Positions 10,180 through 22,059 of a stretch of 64,000 nt of DNA are shown here, piece after piece. The DNA comes from Rhabditoides inermis (lineage: Eukaryota; Nematoda; Chromadorea; Rhabditida; Rhabditidae): assembly GCA_963966185.1 (NCBI GenBank), contig CAWZYM010000412.1, forward strand, positions 248,001 to 312,000. The letters run 5' to 3'. The translations under genes and the position numbers were made by a program. Position 1 is the stretch's first letter, and each line of letters opens with the position of its first letter. The notes beneath the pieces are model-generated. The model saw only the letters and a program-made list of their open reading frames with translations. It made no database searches and was not told the origin of the DNA.

Positions 10180-10700
10180 TACACGTTAGATACCTAATAA
10201 ATGAGATTTGTACTTGTTTTCTTTTTTGTTTACTTGTTTACATCATAAACAAACAACAAAATAAAACTCTGTACTTTGTGTACTTCATGTTAGAGACTTT
10301 AAACACATTTTTGAATTGTTTTCAAACTTGTTTACTTGTTTACTTTACTTGTAAACAACAAATATGAAATCAGTACTTGTTCTAGTACACGTTATGTACT
10401 TTCGGAATGAGAATTGGTGTTGTTTACTTTTTTGTTTACTTGTTTACATTCCAAATAAGCAACAAAATCAAACTCTGTACTTTGTGTACTATATGCTAGA
10501 GACATAAAAAACACATTTCTGAGTTGTTTACGAACTTGTTTACTTGTTTACTTCACTTGTAAACAACAAATATGAACTCAGTACTTGGTCTAGTACACGG
10601 TAGATACATTTAAAATGAGATTTGGAGTTGTTTACTTATTTGTTTACTTGTTTACTGTTGTTGTTTACCAAATTTTTTAAACTTGTTTACTTGTTACTTG
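10180..10700. repeat. Last TGTTTAC array of the left domain
   Basis: About five A/B monomers, more diverged at the left end. The array ends with the same TTGTTTACTTGTTACTTGT junction seen before other tails (near 1780, 4070, 6040 and 8160). This is the rightmost occurrence of the TGTTTAC family in the window. Confidence 0.75.
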
Positions 10701-11103
10701 TACCAAGTATGAAGTTTCTAAGTCTGAAACTGAAATAGTTCATATAGAAACGTCACAAGTTTCAGATTCTAAGTCCAGAGTTGTTAGTGAACCCATATAA
10801 GGAGTGATGCAAAAGAGCTCATTTACCTGTTTTATAATCACTTGTACCAGTTAACTATAAGTGCCAAGTATGGTACCTGTACGTAGGCTGAGTACAGTTT
10901 TAGAGAGCGTCAAAAATTCGACCCTCTATGTGAACCCATATAAGGAAATATGCAAATGAGATGTAAAGTTAGGTGTGCCGTCTCATGGACCACCTTAGCT
11001 TAAGTCTAGAAGGTCAGCTTGAGATCTCTACTCAGAAACTCTGCAGTGGAGCGGACAACAGACAAACAAACGCCATCTGACATTTTAGGGGGGAGAGTGG
11101 CGA
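10701..11103. repeat. Double tail module leading to the domain junction
   Basis: Two CArG boxes occur, near 10792 (followed by a degenerate octamer) and near 10932 (followed by an intact ATGCAAAT). An ACAA stretch and a mutated box (GCCATCTGACATTTTA) follow. Unlike other left-domain tails it ends in the short right-domain type of hairpin. Confidence 0.7.
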
Positions 11104-11124
11104 CTAGCGCGCTTCGCGCGCTAG
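11104..11124. repeat. Junction hairpin between left and right domains
   Basis: A perfect palindrome with 9-bp arms CTAGCGCGC and GCGCGCTAG around a TTC loop. The same hairpin ends every right-domain cassette. Here the sequence before it is a left-domain tail, while the sequence after it (AAATATAGGTATAAAATAGAGG) is the right-domain leader. It therefore marks the exact changeover between two otherwise unrelated repeat families. Confidence 0.85.
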
Positions 11125-13139
11125 AAATATAGGTATAAAATAGAGGAGAAAATTATCTATCGATTGATATATAGATTGACTTGATATGTGCTCTGGAAGT
11201 GCTATTAGGAGCTGTGCTAGAAGTGCTGTTGTCAGTCTTCCAGTAGATGGCTGATCTTTATTTCTTTCCTTATTTTTTTTATTTTCAGTAATTTTAAATA
11301 ATTAGAAAGTGTCACAGTCTATCTGGTTGATAGTATCTGGTTGACTGCTTTTCTACAGATGTATTTACCTTGCTCATAGAAGGCGGTCCGGCACGCTCCG
11401 CTGTCAGAGCCTATCGGTTTCAGTAATACAAAATCACAATGTAATGATCACTGATACTAATATGTTTTTTTCCGTCTCTCTGATCTGTCACTTTCTCGTA
11501 TGCACATAGAAAGCGCTCCGGCACGCTTCGCGCACCTCCGCGGTCAAAGCCGATCAGTAGATCAGTAATAATGAGAATATATTGATTACTGTTACTGATA
11601 TGCATTCTCTCCGACTCTCTGATATTTCACTTTCTCGGATGCACATAGGAGGCGCTCCGGCACGCTTCGCGCGCCTCCGCGGTCAAAGTCTATCAGTAGA
11701 TCAGTAATAATTAGAATATATTGATCACTGTTACTGATATGCATTCTCTCCGACTCTCTGATATTTCACTCTCTCGGTTGCACATAGGAGGCGCTCCGGC
11801 ACGCTTCGCGCGCCTCCGCGGTCAAATTCTATCAGTAGATCAGTAATAATAAAAATATATTGATCACTGTTACTGATATGGATTCTCTCCGACTGTCTGA
11901 TATTTCACTCTCTCGGATGCACATAGGAGGCGCTCCGGAACGCTTCGCGCGCCTCCGCGGTCAAAGTCTATCAGTAGATCAGTAATAATACGAATATATT
12001 GATCACTGTTACTGATATGCATTCTCTCCGACTGTCTGATATTTCACTCTCTCGGATGCACATAGGAGGCGCTCCGGCACGCTTCGCGCGCCTCCGCAGT
12101 CAAAGTCTATCAGTAGATCAGTAATAATAAGAATATATTGATCACTGATACTGTTATGCATTTTCTCCGACTCTGTGATTTTTTTTTTACTTTTTCGTAT
12201 GCACATAGAAGGCGCTCCGGCACGCTTCGCGCGCCTCCGCGGTCAGAGTCGATAAGTGTATCAGTAGTTATAATAATAGATTGATCACTGATACTGATAT
12301 GCATTTTCTCCGACTCTCTGATCTTTTACTCTTTCGTTTGCACATAGGGGGCGCTTCGGCACGCTCCGCGCGCCTCCGCGGTCAAAGCCGATCAGTAGAG
12401 TAGTATATATAATAATACATTGATCACTGATACTGATATGCATTTTCTCCGACTCTCTGATATTTTACTCTCTCGTATGCACATAGATGGCGCTCCGTCA
12501 CGCTCCGCGCGCCTCTGCGGTAAAACAGCCTATCAGTTATCAGTAGATCAGTAATATAAAAATAATAATATATTGATCACTGATATTGATATACAATCTC
12601 TTCTACTATCTGATCATTTACTCTTTCGTTTGCACATAGAGGGCGCTCCGGCACGCTTCGCGCGCCTTCGCGGTCAAAGTCGATCAGTAGATCAGTAAAT
12701 ATAATAATATATAATATATTAATCACTGATACTGATATGCAATCTCTTCTACTCTCTGATCTTTTACTCTTTCATATGCACATAGAAGGCGCTCCGGCAC
12801 GCTTCGCGCGCCTCCGCGGTCAAAGCCGATAAGTAGATCAGTAATTATAATAATATATTGATCACTGATACTGATATGCAATCTCTTCTACTCTCTGATC
12901 TTTTACTTTTTCGTTTGCTCATTGAGGGCGCTCCGGCACGCTTCGCGAGCCTCCGCGGTCAAAGTCGATCAGCAGATCAGTAATATTAATAATATATTGA
13001 TCACTGCTACTGATATGCATTTTCTCCGACTCTCTGATCGTTCACTTTCACGTATGCACTTAGAAAACGCTCCGGCACACTCCTCGGTAAAAGCCTATCA
13101 ATAGCTGGATGACAATTACTATTTATTATAGATACAAGT
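11125..13139. repeat. HOR unit 1: leader and 139-bp monomer array
   Basis: The leader (11125 to about 11385) contains conserved words such as ATCGATTGATATATAGATTG and GAGCTGTGCTAGAAGTGCTG. About a dozen monomers of ~139 bp follow. A monomer runs from ATGCATTTTCTCCGACTCTC through TCGTATGCACATAGA and a GC core (GGCGCTCCGGCACGCTTCGC, GCGCCTCCGCGGTCAAAG) to ATCAGTAGATCAGTAATAAT and TTGATCACTGATACTGAT. The first monomer has the array-start variant CTCCGCTGTCAGAGCC. The last has the array-end variant CACACTCCTCGGTAAAAGCC. The array-end segment (from about 13100) leads to the GA tract. Confidence 0.9.
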
Positions 13140-13174
13140 ATAATTTATAGTTATCACTGGTCTAATATTATAAA

Positions 13175-13179
<5 letters not shown>

Positions 13180-13223
<44 letters not shown>

Positions 13224-13357
13224 TGAGCAGCCGATTGACAATTATTATTGATTTTAGATCCAAGTAGACTTCATAGTTATCACTAATCTAAAATCTTAAT
13301 ATATAAGAGAGAGATAGAGGAAGAGAGGGAGAGAAGGAGAAAAAGAGAAAGAAAGAT

Positions 13358-13397
<40 letters not shown>

Positions 13398-13403
13398 GAA
13401 AAT
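13180..13403 (+). repeat. Double (GA)n tract, unit 1
   Basis: Two purine-rich (GA)n tracts (about 13180-13222 and 13302-13403) are separated by a second, diverged copy of the array-end segment (GATTGACAATTATTATTG to AATCTAAAATC). The purine strand is always the plus strand in this window. Minus-strand Leu/Ser-rich frames across it are artefacts. Confidence 0.9.
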
Positions 13404-13447
13404 GATGGATGAGAAAAGAAGAGGGATAAGAAAAGGAGGTTGCATAC

Positions 13448-14324
13448 TATTTCGCCTCGCCTCACTTCCCTGATTGAATATAGAATGTCGTGAGTGCATA
13501 CAAATATATTTGTATTGTATTCGCTCAGAATATAGAATTTGCACCGTTTGTGGAGTGTGGTGAGCTGTTCCGTAGTGCATGGTGCTGTTCTCGCTCGTTT
13601 GCACAATTTACTGTTTCTTTCTCTAACAGCAGACAGACTGGCAGCTGGCGCACTCTCACCTCGCCACACTCTCTCGTCGCGGGGCAATAAAACGACGTCG
13701 ATTAGAGGATATTAATTGATAGCGAGCGTCAGAGGTCAAAAAAAGATGCAAATTTTGGTAGAAGTGTAGTGGCAACCTATTTGCATGTTGTAGTAAAGGG
13801 AGATCTTACACGGTTGCCTAGTTTTCTCGAACAGCCCGCGACAACTGTTTGGTGTCGCCTCGCCTCGACTAAATCACTTCGTGAAAGGAAACCAGGAGGA
13901 GTTATAAAAAGATTACGGGCAGATTTGTAGGTGAGGGAGTGTAAAGGAGTGACGTCGAAACCGTTTTTCAATAGCTGAAGTCTGCGATCCGCAGTGCTCG
14001 TTCTTGTGAGGGCTACTCGCCGCAGCCGATTCGCCAGTGACCCGTGTCTTCATCTGACACACTATTTCGCCTGTTTTCTGTCTGACTCTCTCGGATTACG
14101 CGCTATTTCGTCGGACTTTCTTTAGCTTATAGCTCCGCGGATATGAGAGATAAAGATCTGAAAATTGGAATCCTGCATCTCGGGACCGAGACCATCGGAT
14201 CGATGTCACGTTTGGCTAGATAGGAGTAGTGGCTGACGCGGTAGAGCGATGGACGTACGAACGGACGGACGGAAACCATAGGGCATTTTACACACACAGG
14301 CAACTAGCGCGCTTCGCGCGCTAG
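13448..14324 (+). repeat. HOR cassette C1 with terminal hairpin
   Basis: This conserved ~870-bp cassette runs from TATTTCGCCTCGCCTCACTT to the CTAGCGCGC-TTC-GCGCGCTAG hairpin (14304-14324). Landmarks are CTGGCAGCTGGCGCACTCTC, GCAATAAAACGACGTCGATT, inverted octamers ATGCAAAT (13746-13753) and ATTTGCAT (13779-13786), a TATA-like TATAAAAAG (13903-13911), TGACGTCG, CCATCGGATCGATGTCACG, an ACGG stretch (about 14250-14272) and the CCATAGG-GCATTTTA box. No gene is recognised. The promoter-like words are suggestive only. The ACGG stretch, box and hairpin resemble a HINE 3' end. Confidence 0.85.
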
Positions 14325-17300
14325 AAATATAGGTAGAAAATATAGGAGAAAATTATCTATCGATTGATATATAGATTGACTTGATATGTGCTCTGGAAGT
14401 GCTATTGGGAGCTGTGCTAGAAGTGCTGTTGTCAGTCTTTCAGTAGATGACTGATCTTTATTCATTTCCTTTTTTCTATTTTTCAGTAGTTTCAAATAAT
14501 TAGAAAGTGTCACAGTTTATCAGTATCTGGTTGAAAGTATCTGGTTGACTGCTTTTCTACAGATGTGTTTACTACGCTCGTAGAAGGCGCTCCGGCACGC
14601 TCCGCTGTCAGAGCCTATCAGTAGATCAGTAATAAAATAACAATATAATGATCACTGATACTGATATGCATTTTCTCCTACTCTCTGATATTTTACTCTC
14701 TCGTATGCACATGGAGGGCGCTCCGGCACGCTCCGCGCGCCTCCGCGGTCCAAGTCGATGAGTAGATCAGTAATAATACGAATATATTGAGCACTGCTAC
14801 TGATATGCATTTTCTCCGACTCTCTGATCTTTCATTTTCTCGTATGCACATAGAAGGTGCTCCGGCACGCTTCGCGCGCCTCCGCGGTCAAAGCAGATCA
14901 GTAGATCAGTAATTATAATAATACACTGATCACTGATACTGATATGAATTTTCTCCGACTCTCTGATCGTTCACTTTCTCGTATGCACATAAAAAGCGCT
15001 TCGGCACGCTTCGCGCGCCTCCGCGGTCAAAGCCGATCAGTAGAACAGTAATCATAATAATACATTGATCACTGATACTGATATGCATTTTATCCGACTC
15101 TCTGATTTTTTTTACTCTTTCGTATGCACATAGAAGGTGCTCCGGCACGCTTCGCGCGCCTCCGCGGTCAAAGCCGATCAGTAGATCAGTAATTATAATA
15201 AAACATTGATCACTGATACTGATATGCATTTTTTCCGACTCTCTGATTTTTTACTTTCTCGTATGCACATAGAGGGCGCTCCGGCACGCTTCGCGCGCCT
15301 CCGCGGTCAAAGCAGATCAGTAGATCAGTAATTATAATAATACACTGATCACTGATACTGATATGAATTTTCTCCGACTCTCTGATCGTTCACTTTCTCG
15401 TATGCACATAAAAAGCGCTTCGGCACGCTTCGCGCGCCTCCGCGGTCAAAGCCGATCAGTAGAACAGTAATCATAATAATACATTGATCACTGATACTGA
15501 TATGCATTTTATCCGACTCTCTGATTTTTTTTACTCTTTCGTATGCACATAGAAGGCGCTCCGGCACGCTTCGCGCGCCTCCGCGGTCTAAGCCGATCAG
15601 TAAATCAGTAATTATAATAATATATTGATCACTGATACTGAAATGCATTTTCTCCGACTTCTGATCGTTCACTTTCTCGTATGCACATAGAAAGCGCTCC
15701 GGCACGCTTCGCGCGCCTCCGCGGTCAAAGCCGATCAGTAGATCAGTAATTATAATAATACATTGATCACTGCTACTGATATGCATTCTCTCCTACTCTC
15801 TGTTCTTTCACTTTCTCGTATGCACATAGAAAGCGCTCCGGCACGCTTCGCGCGCCTCCGCGGTCAAAGCCGATCAGTAGATCAGTAATTATAATAATAC
15901 ATTGATCACTGATACTGATATGAATTTTCTCCGACTTCTGATCGTTCACTTTCTCGTATGCACATAGAAAGCGCTCCGGCACGCTTCGCGCGCCTCCGCG
16001 GTCAAAGCCGATCAGTAGATCAGTAATTATAATAATACATTGATCACTGCTACTGATATGCATTCTCTCCTACTCTCTGTTCTTTCACTCTCTCGTATGC
16101 ACATAGAAAGCGCTCCGCCACGCTCCGCGCGCCTCCGCGGTCGAAGTCGATCAGTAGATCAGTAATAATAAGACTATATTGATCACTGCTACTGATATGC
16201 ATTTTCTCCGACTCTCTGATCTTTTACTCTTTCGTATGCACATAGAATGCGCTCCGGCACGCTTCGCGCGCCTCCGCGGTCAAAGCCGATCAGTAGACCA
16301 GTAATTATAATAAAACATTGATCACTGATACTGATATACATTTTCTCCGACTCTTTGATTTTTTACTCTCTCGTATGCACATAGAAAGCGCTCCGGCACG
16401 CTCCGCGCGCCTCCGCAGTCGAAGTCTATCAGTAGATCAGCAATTATAATAATATATTGATTACTGCTACTGATATACATTCTCTCCTACTCTCTGTTCT
16501 TTCACTCTCTCGTATGCACATAGAAGGCGCTCCGGCACGCTTCGCGCGCCTCCGCGGTCAAAGCCGATCAGTATATCAGTAATTATAATAAAACATTGAT
16601 CACTGATACTGATATGCATTTTCTCCGACTCTCTGATTTTTACTCTTTTGTATGCACATAGAAGGCGCTCCGGCACGCTTCGCGCGCCTCCGCGGTCAAA
16701 GCCGATCAGTATATCAGTAATTATAATAAAACATTGATCACTGATACTGATATGCATTTTCTCCGACTCTCTGATTTCTTACTCTTTCGTATGCACATAG
16801 AAGGCGCTCCGGCACGCTTCGCGCGCCTCCGCGGTCAAAGCCGATCAGTATATCAGTAATAAAAATAATATATTGATCACTGATACTGATACGCATTTTC
16901 TCCGACTCTCTGGGTTTTTTTACTTATTCGTATGCACATAGAAGGCGCTCCGGCACGCTTCGCGCGCCTCCGCGGTCAAAGCCGATCAGTAGATCAGTAA
17001 TTATAATAATACATTGATCACTGATACTGATATGCATTTTCTCCGACTCTCTGATCTTTTACTCTTTCGTTTGCACATTGAGGGCGCTCCGGCACGCTTC
17101 GCGCGCCTCCGCGGTCAAAGTCGATCAGTAGATCAGTAATTATAATAATACATTGATCACTGATACTGATATGCATTTTCTCCGACTCTCTGATCTTTTA
17201 CTCTTTCGTTTGCACATTAAGGGCGCTCCGGCACGCTTCGCGCGCCTCCGCGGTCAAAGTCGATCAGTAGATCAGTAATTATAATAATACATTGATCACT

Positions 17301-18165
17301 GATACTGATATGCATTCTCTCCTACTCTCTGATCTTTCACTCTCTCGTATGTACATAGAAAGCGCTCCGGCACGCTTCGCGCGCCTCCGTGGTCAAAGTC
17401 GATCAGTATATCAGTAATTATAATAATACATTGATCACGGATACTGATATGCATTTTCTCCGACTCTGTGATTTTTTACTCACTCGTATGCACATAGAAG
17501 GCGCTCCGGCACGCTTCGCGCGCCTCCGCGGTCAAAGCCGATCAGTAGATCAGTAATTATAATAATACATTGATCACTGATACTGATATGCATTTTCTCC
17601 GACTCTCTGATTTTTTACTCTTTCGTATGCACATAGAAGGCGCTCCGGCACGCTTCGCGCGCCTCCGCGGTCAAAGCCGATCAGTAGATCAGTAATTATA
17701 AAAATACATTGATCACTGATACTGATATGCATTTTCTCCGACTCTCTGATTTTTTACTCTTTCGTATGCACATAGAAGGCGCTCCGGCACGCTTCGCGCG
17801 CCTCCGCGGTCAAAGCCGATCAGTAGATCAGTAATTATAAAAATACATTGATCACTGATACTGATATGCATTTTCTCCGACTCTCTGATTTTTTACTCTT
17901 TCGTATGCACATAGAAGGCGCTCCGGCACGCTTCGCGCGCCTCCGCGGTCAAAGCCGATCAGTAGATCAGTAAAAATAAGAATATATTGATCAGTGCTAC
18001 TGATATGCATTTTCTCCGACTCTATGATCTTTCACTCTCTCGTATGCACACAGAGGGCGCTCCGGCACACTCCGCGGTAAAAGCCTATCAGTAGCTGGTT
18101 GACAATTACTATTTATTATAGATACAAGTATAATTTATAGTTATCACTGGTCTAATAATATAAAA
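14325..18165. repeat. HOR unit 2: leader and long monomer array
   Basis: The leader (to about 14575) is followed by roughly 25 monomers of 139-143 bp, the longest pure array in the window. A three-monomer block repeats after 419 bp (around 14930 and 15349). Around 17.6-17.9 kb several neighbours are almost identical, which indicates recent local amplification. The array-start variant (GCTCCGCTGTCAGAGCC) and array-end variant (CACACTCCGCGGTAAAAGCC) are both present. Minus-strand frames up to 145 codons simply read through monomers whose spacing happens to keep frame. Confidence 0.9.
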
Positions 18166-18169
18166 TATA

Positions 18170-18177
18170 AGAGAGAG

Positions 18178-18226
<49 letters not shown>

Positions 18227-18358
18227 AGGAGGAGCAGCTGGTTGACAATTATTATTGATTTTAGATCCAAGTAGACTTCATAGTTATCACTAATCTAAAG
18301 TCATAATATAAGAGAGAGAGAGAGGAAGAGAGAGAGAGAGGGAGAGAGAGAGAGAGAC
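18170..18358 (+). repeat. Double (GA)n tract, unit 2
   Basis: Two GA tracts (about 18170-18232 and 18310-18358) flank a second array-end segment beginning AGCTGGTTGACAATTATTAT. The layout is the same as in unit 1. Confidence 0.9.
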
Positions 18359-18407
18359 GAAAATGATGGATGAGAAAAGGAATGGGATGAGAAAAGGAGG
18401 TTACATA

Positions 18408-19273
18408 CTATTTCGCCTCGCCTCACTTCTATGATTGAATATAGAAGGACGTGAGTGCATATAGTAATGTTTTATTGTATTTCTTCAGAATATAGTAATC
18501 GCGCAGTTTGTTGGAGTGTGGTGAGCTGTTTCGTAGTGCGTGGTGATGTTCTCGGTCGTTTGCACAATTGACTGTCTCTTTCTCTGACATCAGACAGACT
18601 GGCAGCTGGCGCACTCTCACCTCGCCACACTCTCTCGTCGCGGGGCAATAAAGTGGCGTCGATTAGAGGAAGTTAATTGATAGCGAGCGTCAGAGGTCAC
18701 AAAAAGATGCAAATTTTTGTAGAAGTGTAGTGGCCACCTATAAGCATGTTGTAGTAAAGGGAGACCTTACACGGTTGCCTAGTTTTCTTGAACAGCCCGC
18801 GACAACTGTTTGGTGTCGCCTCGCCTCGATTAAATCACTTCGTGAAAGAAAACCAGGAGGTGTTATAAAAAGATTACGGGCAGATTTGTAGGTAAGGGAG
18901 TGTAGAGGAGTGACGTCGAAACCGTTTCTCGATAGCAGAAGTCTGCGATTCGCAGTACTCGTTCTTGTAAGGTCTACTCGCCGCAGCCGATTCGCCAGTG
19001 ACCCGTCTCTTCATCTGACACACTATTTCGCCGCTTTTGTGTCTGACTCTCTCTGATCACGCGCTATTTCGTCGGACATTCTTGAGCTTATAGCTCCGCG
19101 GATATGAGAGATAAAGATCTGAAAATTGGAATCCTGCATCTCGGGACCGAGACCATCGGATCGATGTCACGTTTGGCTAGATAGGAGTAGTGAGTGGCGC
19201 GGTAGAGCGATGGACGTACAGACACCATAGGGCATTTTACACTTACACCAGACTAGCGCGCTTCGCGCGCTAG
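18408..19273 (+). repeat. HOR cassette C2 with terminal hairpin
   Basis: Same cassette as C1 but of the second subtype (GCAATAAAGTGGCGTCGATT). The first octamer is intact, but the second is mutated to ATAAGCAT. The ACGG stretch is reduced to GATGGACGTACAGACACC before CCATAGG-GCATTTTA and the hairpin. Confidence 0.85.
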
Positions 19274-21039
19274 AAATATAGGTATAAAATAGAGGAGAAA
19301 ACTATCTATCGATTGAATTAATAGATTGACTTGATATGTGCTCTGGAAGTGCTATTAGGAGCTGTGCTAGAAGTGCTGTTGTCAGTCTTCCAGTAGATGG
19401 CTGATCTTTATTTCTTTCCTTTTTTATTTTCAGTAATTTTAAATAATTAGAAAGTGTCACAGTCTATCTGGTTGATAGTATCTGGAATCTGGTTGACTGC
19501 TTTTCTACAGATGTATTTACCTTGCTCATAGAAGGCGGTCCGGCACGCTCCGCTGTCAGAGCCTATATTACTATGGTTTCAGTAATACAAAATCACAATG
19601 TAATGATCACTGATACTAATATGTTTTTTTTCGTCTCTCTGATCTGTCACTTTCTAGTATGCACATAGAAAGCGCTCCGGCACGCTTCGCGCACCTCCGC
19701 GGTCAAAGCCGATCAGTAGATCAGTAATAATGAGAATATATTGATTACTGTTACTGATATGCATTCTCTCCGACTCTCTGATATTTCACTTTCTCGGATG
19801 CACATAGGAGGCGCTCCGGCACGCTTCGCGCGCCTCCGCGGTCAAAGTCTATCAGTAGATCAGTAATAATAAGAATATATTGATCACTGTTACTGATATG
19901 CATTCTCTCCGACTCTCTGATATTTCACTCTCTCGGATGCACATAGGAGGCGCTCCGGCACGCTTCGCGCGCCTCCGCGGTCAAAGTCTATCAGTAGATC
20001 AGTAATAATAAGAATATATTGATCACTGTTACTGATATGCATTTTTTCGACTCTCTGATATCTCTCTCGTATGCACATGGAGGGCGCTCCGGCACGCTTC
20101 GCGCGCCTCCGCGGTCAAATTCTATCAGTAGATCAGTAACAATAAAAATATATTGATCACTGTTACTGATATGGATTCTCTCCGACTGTCTGATATTTCA
20201 CTCTCTCGGATGCACATAGGAGGCGCTCCGGAACGCTTCGCGCGCCTCCGCGGTCAAACTATATCAGTAGATCAGTAATTATAAAAATACATTGATCACT
20301 GATACTGATATGCATTTTCTCCGACTCTCTGATCTTTCACTCTCGTATGCACATAGAAAGCGCTCCGGCACACTCCGCGCGCCTCCGCGGTCAAACTATA
20401 TCAGTAGATCAGTAAAAATAAGAATATATTGATCACTGCTACGGATATGCATTTTATCCGACTCTCTGATACCTCTCTCGTACGCACATGGAGGGCGCTC
20501 CGGCACGCTTCGCGCGCCTCCGCGGTCAAAGCCGATCAGTAGATCAGTAATATTAAGAATGTATTGATCACTGCTACTGATATGAATTTTCTCTGACACT
20601 CTGATCTTTCACTTTCTCGTATGCACAAAGAAAGCGCTCCGGCACACTCCGCGCGCCTCCGCGGTCAAAGTCTATCAGTAGATCAGTAATAATAAGAATA
20701 TATTGATCACTGTTACTGATATGCATTTTCTCCGACTCTCTGTTACCTCTCTCGTATGCACATGGAGGGCGCTCCGGCACGCTTCGCGCGCCTCCGCGGT
20801 CAAAGTCTATCAGTAGATCAGTAAAAATAAGAATATATTGATCACTGTTACTGATATGCATTCTCTCCGACTCTCTGATATTTCACTCTCTCGGATGCAC
20901 ATAGGAGGCGCTCCGGCACGCTCCGCGCGCCTCCGCGTTAAAACTCTATCAGTAGATCAGTAATTATAATAATACATTGATCACTGATACAGATATGCAT
21001 TTTCTTATACTCTCTGATCTTTCACTTTCTCGTCATAAA

Positions 21040-21530
21040 ATAACTACTCTACGATCATAGATAGCCGCTCCGCGCGCCTCCGCGGTCAAGTTCTATCAGT
21101 AGTTGGTTGACAATGATTAGTTATCACGGATCTAATATTATTAAATCTCTACTATCGCCTATGATCATAGACAGCCGCTCCGCGCGCCTCAGCGGTCAAA
21201 TTCTATCAGTAGCTGGTTGACAATGATTAGTTATCACAGATCTAATATTATAAAATCTCTACTCTCGCCTTTGATCACAGACAGCCGCTCCGCGCGCCTC
21301 AGCGGTCAAATTCTATCAGTAGCTGGTTGACAATGATTAGTTATCACAGATCTAATATTATAAATGATCTACTCTCGCCTTTGATTTTGATCACAGACAG
21401 CCGCTGCGCGCGCCTCAGCGGTCAAATTCTATCAGTAGCTGGTTGACAATGGTTATCACGGATCTAATATTATAAAATCTCTGCTCTCGCCTTTGATCAC
21501 AGACAGCCGCTCCGCGCGCCTCCGCGATCA
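21040..21530. repeat. 110-bp (type B) monomers, block 1
   Basis: Four or five copies of a unit containing TCTATCAGTAGCTGGTTGAC, AATGATTAGTTATCACGGAT, CTAATATTATAAAATCTCTA, TGATCACAGACAGCCGCTCC and GCGCGCCTCAGCGGTCAAAT. The GTTGACAA and TATTATAAAAT words are those of the segment that precedes every GA tract, joined to the GC core of the 139-bp monomer. Confidence 0.85.
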
Positions 21531-22059
21531 AAATATATCAGTAGATCAGTAATAGTAAGAATGCATTGATCACTACTACTGATATGAATTTTCTCCGACT
21601 CTCTGATCGTTCACTTTCTCGTATGCACATAGAAAGCGCTCCGGCACGCTCCGCGCGCCTCCGCGGTCAAAATATATCAGTAGATCAGTAATAACAAGAA
21701 TATATTGATCACTGTTACTGATATGGATTCTCTCCGACTGTCTGATATTTCACTCTCTCGGATGCACATAGGAGGCGCTCCGGCACGCTTCGCGCGCCTC
21801 CGCGGTCAAATTCTATCAGTAGATCAGTAATAACAAGAATATATTGATCACTTTTACTGATATGGATTCTCTCCGACTGTCTGATATTTCACTCTCTCGG
21901 ATGCACATAGGAGGCGCTCCGGCACGCTTCGCGCGCCTCCGCGGTCAAAGTCTATCAGTAGATCAGTAATTATAATAATACATTAATCACTGATACAGAT
22001 ATGCATTTTCTTATATTCTCTGATCTTTCACTTTCTCGTCTCTCACTTTTCATAAAATA

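Noticed and set aside
13700..14230. Hammerhead ribozyme or snRNA gene within the conserved cassette
   Set aside because: I looked for the hammerhead core words CTGATGA and GAAA in the right arrangement, and for recognisable U1 or U6 sequence, and found neither.
15349..16757. Repeated ~46-residue peptide with DRGGARSVPER across monomer arrays, as a possible tandem-repeat protein
   Set aside because: It is the translation of the satellite monomer. The usual 139-bp period is not a multiple of three, so frames break at most monomers, and long frames occur only where local spacing changes keep phase.
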